DNA of 5,741 nt from JBAYJS01 sp041664985 (GTDB lineage: Bacteria > Patescibacteriota > Patescibacteriia > Buchananbacterales > UBA6539): positions 1 through 5,741 of the forward strand of contig JBAYJS010000057.1 in NCBI GenBank assembly GCA_041664985.1, in the 5' to 3' direction. The translations under genes were made by a program, and so were the position numbers. Shown here one piece after another: positions 3,728 through 5,741 of the stretch; the first letter of the stretch is position 1, and each line of letters begins with the position of its first letter. The notes beneath the pieces were generated by a model, which saw nothing but the letters and a program-made list of their open reading frames with translations, was not told where the DNA came from and did not search any database.

Positions 3728-4168
3728 ATGGCTTATTCCCAAAAAGTAATGGATCATTTTAAAAACCCTCATAACCAGGGCCAGATTGCCGATGCCTCAA
3801 TTATTGGCGAAGTGGGTAATCCATTATGCGGTGATATGATGAAAATATATTTAAAAATTACCCCAGCTAAATCAGGCAACCATTTGGCTGATACAATTGA
3901 AGATATTAAATTTGAAACTTTGGGTTGCGCGGCAGCGATTGCCTGTTCATCGGTTTCAACTGACATGGTTAAAGGTAAAACCCTTAAACAAGCCTTTGGC
4001 TTGGAAAAAAAAGATATTGTCAGTGAACTTGGTGATTTGCCGCCGGTTAAATTACATTGTTCGGTTTTGGCGTCTGACGGTTTGAAAATCGCGGTTAAAA
4101 ATTATTTAGAAAAACAGGGCGTTTTAGATCAATACCCTGAAATTAAAAATTTTGAAATTAAAGAATAA
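3728..4168 (+). CDS. iscU: Fe-S cluster assembly scaffold IscU
   Basis: A 146-residue scaffold on which sulfur from IscS and iron form a [2Fe-2S] cluster. The N-terminus (MAYSQKVMDHFKNPHNQG) closely follows E. coli IscU. The three ligand cysteines are present: Cys34 in NPLCGD, Cys67 in TLGCAAA, Cys111 in LHCSVLA. Asp36, needed for cluster release, and His110 are also present. LPPVK (104-108), the HscA chaperone recognition motif of IscU, is intact, though no hscA or hscB lies in this window. The gap between Cys67 and Cys111 matches IscU and lacks the insertion of SufU. There are about seven extra residues between Cys34 and Cys67 relative to E. coli, plus a C-terminal extension. There is no SD before the ATG. 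The next gene starts 9 bases after its stop. Confidence 0.95.
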   Translation: MAYSQKVMDHFKNPHNQGQIADASIIGEVGNPLCGDMMKIYLKITPAKSGNHLADTIEDIKFETLGCAAAIACSSVSTDMVKGKTLKQAFGLEKKDIVSELGDLPPVKLHCSVLASDGLKIAVKNYLEKQGVLDQYPEIKNFEIKE

Positions 4169-4177
4169 TAAAAAAAT

Positions 4178-4402
4178 ATGAGAGAAGAAGTCCAAAAAGT
4201 TTTAGATCAAATTCGACCAAGTCTGCAAGCCGATGGCGGTGACGTGGAGCTGGTTGATGTCGATGAAAAAACCGGCATCGTTAAAGTCAAATTACAAGGC
4301 GCCTGCCAGGGTTGCCCGATGTCGCAAATGACTTTACAGGACGGTATTGGCCGAGCCTTAAAAAGTAAAGTCGAAGGTTTTAAAGAAATTGAGTCAGTTT
4401 AA
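4178..4402 (+). CDS. nfu: Stand-alone NifU C-terminal (Nfu) domain protein
   Basis: A 74-residue protein made of the Nfu domain alone. LQADGGDVELVDVD (17-30) and GACQGCPMSQMTLQDGI (41-57) are the family signatures. Cys43 and Cys46 form the CxxC motif, which in family members binds a [4Fe-4S] cluster between two subunits. It probably takes clusters from IscU to target enzymes. It lacks the degenerate A-type domain found in NfuA of E. coli. It sits 9 bases after iscU and 4 bases before iscS, so it is in one operon with them. Together with iscU it corresponds to the two ends of NifU without the central ferredoxin-like domain. No SD is visible; the 9-base gap is nearly all A. Confidence 0.95.
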   Translation: MREEVQKVLDQIRPSLQADGGDVELVDVDEKTGIVKVKLQGACQGCPMSQMTLQDGIGRALKSKVEGFKEIESV

Positions 4403-4406
4403 AAAT

Positions 4407-5564
4407 ATGAAAAAAGTTTATTTTGATCATTCGGCCACTACGCCGGTTGATCAGCAAGTGTTGGAAAAAGTCGTGCCTTATTTTTCCGAAATTTTTGGCA
4501 ATGCTTCTTCAATTCACGGTTTTGGCCAGCAGGCAATTGCCGCCGTGGATGACGCCAGAGAAATCATTGCTGATTTTTTCGGTTGTAAAACCAAAGAAGT
4601 GATTTTTACTTCCGGGGCAAGCGAAAGTGATAATTTGGTTATTTTAGGTCTGCCAAAACCCGGTGATCATATTATTACCTCAAAAATCGAGCACCCGGCG
4701 ATTTTGGAACCTTGTCGAGAAATGGAAAAAAGGGGAGTAGAAGTGACTTATTTGGCGGTTAACAAACAAGGTTTGATTGAAATTGAATCAGTCAAAAAGG
4801 TGATCAAAGAAAATACTAAATTGATTTCAATCATGTATGTCAATAACGAGATTGGCACGATTCAACCGATTGCTGAAATTGGCCAGCTGGTAAAAGAACT
4901 CAATCAAACTCGAAAAGAAAAGATCTATTTTCATACCGACGCGGTTCAAGCCACTAATTATTGCGAGATGAATGTTGACAAGCTCGGTGTTGATTTGATT
5001 TCAATTTCCGGCCATAAAATTTATGGACCAAAAGGCATTGGTGCTTTATATAAAAGATTAGGTACGCCGCTTTTACCAATTCAATTTGGCGGTCACCAAG
5101 AATCGGGTGTCCGGCCGGGTACTTTAAACGTTCCGGGTATCGTCGGATTGGGCTGGGCGGTAAAATTAGTGACTTTGGATCAGAAAAAAAATAATGAAAT
5201 TAAAAAACTGCGCGATTATTTAATCCAAGGAGTGTTGAAAAATATTAAACAGTCTTGGGTAAACGGAGATTTGGCAAAAAGAGTACCCAGCAACGCCCAT
5301 TTTAGTTTTAAAGGCATTGAAGGGGAAAGTCTGCTTTTACTTTTAGACCAAGAAGGTATTGCGGTTTCAACCGGTTCGGCTTGTTCTTCCGGCTCGCTTG
5401 AGCCCTCTCATGTTTTGCTGGCTTTAGGTTTAGATCCGTTATCGGCTCACGGTAGTTTACGGGTGACATTAGGTAAGTTTAACACCAAACCAGAAGTTGA
5501 TTACTTTTTGGAAAAACTGCCGCCGATTGTGGAAAAATTGAGAAAAATTTCGCCCATCAAATAA
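4407..5564 (+). CDS. iscS: Cysteine desulfurase, IscS/NifS group I
   Basis: A 385-residue pyridoxal-phosphate enzyme that converts cysteine to alanine and holds the sulfur as a persulfide for IscU. The start YFDHSATTPVD (5-15) is typical. Other key residues are His96 in IEHPAIL (stacks on the cofactor), Asp178 and Gln181 in HTDAVQ, Lys204 in SGHKIYGPKG (Schiff-base lysine), RPGT at 236-239, and Cys326 in GSACSSGSLEPSHVL. The long loop around that Cys marks group I (IscS/NifS) rather than SufS. A TTG in frame at 4389 would overlap nfu; the ATG at 4407, 4 bases after the nfu stop, gives the usual family N-terminus. There is no SD, so translation may be coupled to nfu. It is the last gene of the operon and is followed by a strong terminator. 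Confidence 0.97.
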   Translation: MKKVYFDHSATTPVDQQVLEKVVPYFSEIFGNASSIHGFGQQAIAAVDDAREIIADFFGCKTKEVIFTSGASESDNLVILGLPKPGDHIITSKIEHPAILEPCREMEKRGVEVTYLAVNKQGLIEIESVKKVIKENTKLISIMYVNNEIGTIQPIAEIGQLVKELNQTRKEKIYFHTDAVQATNYCEMNVDKLGVDLISISGHKIYGPKGIGALYKRLGTPLLPIQFGGHQESGVRPGTLNVPGIVGLGWAVKLVTLDQKKNNEIKKLRDYLIQGVLKNIKQSWVNGDLAKRVPSNAHFSFKGIEGESLLLLLDQEGIAVSTGSACSSGSLEPSHVLLALGLDPLSAHGSLRVTLGKFNTKPEVDYFLEKLPPIVEKLRKISPIK

Positions 5565-5574
5565 TAATAAAAAT

Positions 5575-5603
5575 AAAAAAGGCTAAATGGATTAGTCTTT
5601 TTT
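5575..5603. terminator. Bidirectional terminator between iscS and the converging gene
   Basis: GGCTAA (5581-5586) pairs with TTAGTC (5592-5597), including one G-T pair, around a 5-base loop. Six A before and six T after the stem extend it and give a U tract on either strand. It ends the Fe-S operon 10 bases after the iscS stop and also serves the converging minus-strand gene that stops at 5624. Confidence 0.85.
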
Positions 5604-5623
5604 ATTTATTTTGTTGGTTTAAA

Positions 5624-5740
5624 TTATTGAGTTGCTGGTGGTGTACTAGAAGGAGTTGTTGGTTCAGCCGTTTGTGGCGTTTGGGGAATTATTTTATTTG
5701 ATTCCGGTATGTTGGTGGTAAAAAAATTTTTGATTTTTGA
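5624..5740 (-). CDS. C-terminal tail of an unidentified protein (truncated by window edge)
   Basis: An open minus-strand frame enters from the window edge and ends in TAA at 5626-5624, giving 38 residues. After a short basic part (SKIKNFF) it is low-complexity, rich in Pro, Thr, Ser and Gln (PQTPQTAEPTTPSSTPPATQ). Such tails are typical of flexible C-terminal extensions of surface, secretory or ribosome-associated proteins, but nothing identifies this family. The placement of the stop just before the shared terminator supports it as a real gene end. Confidence 0.55.
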   Translation of the reverse strand, partial: SKIKNFFTTNIPESNKIIPQTPQTAEPTTPSSTPPATQ

Positions 5741-5741
5741 C

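Noticed and set aside
4389..4406. TTG start of iscS overlapping nfu
   Set aside because: The family N-terminus and the 4-base spacing after the nfu stop favour the ATG at 4407.
1..5741. CRISPR arrays, rRNA, tRNA, insertion sequences
   Set aside because: I saw no regularly spaced direct repeats, cloverleaf or rRNA motifs, transposase frames or terminal inverted repeats with target duplications.

Overview
The window looks like part of a small-genome bacterial chromosome, plausibly a Candidate Phyla Radiation (Patescibacteria) member. The reasons are modest: the core genes are AT-rich, the divergent promoters are compact, most core genes have no Shine-Dalgarno (SD) sequence, a lipid-anchored C39-like cysteine peptidase is present, and GAGGC-type palindromic hairpins sit between genes. 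The genetic code appears standard: TAA, TAG and TGA all serve as stops. The taxonomic call is inference; the gene calls mostly rest on visible motifs.

Layout. (1) 3-245, plus strand: the C-terminus of CTP synthase (pyrG), followed by two GC-rich hairpins. (2) 443-1826, minus strand: two compact accessory units. One is a GC-rich hypothetical gene of 237 codons with its own promoter, SD and terminator. The other is a pair of tiny membrane-protein genes (85 and 30 codons), each with a good SD, closed by a terminator. (3) 1827-2111, minus strand: rpmA (ribosomal protein bL27), with a near-consensus promoter whose -35 box overlaps the -35 box of a divergent plus-strand promoter. (4) 2217-3050, plus strand: a lipoprotein carrying a C39-like peptidase domain, probably made from a leaderless or nearly leaderless mRNA. 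(5) 3108-5603, plus strand: an iron-sulfur cluster assembly operon. It has a palindromic operator, a hairpin-bearing leader, an Rrf2/IscR-type regulator, a structured 88-base spacer, iscU (scaffold), an Nfu-domain carrier and iscS (cysteine desulfurase), then a bidirectional terminator. (6) 5624-5740, minus strand: the Pro/Thr-rich C-terminal tail of an unidentified gene that converges on iscS.

How the genes fit together. IscS takes sulfur from cysteine, IscU builds the cluster, and the Nfu protein probably carries it. The Rrf2 regulator, with three cysteines placed like IscR cluster ligands, probably senses cluster supply and represses its own operon at the 13+13 bp palindrome. Having iscU and a stand-alone Nfu domain as neighbouring genes resembles a NifU protein split into its two end modules without the central ferredoxin-like domain.

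The most interesting signals are the shared -35 divergent promoter, the leaderless lipoprotein transcript, the operator and structured spacer of the Fe-S operon, the short membrane ORF at 1380-1472, and the contrast in SD usage and base composition between the 492-1740 block and the genes around it.
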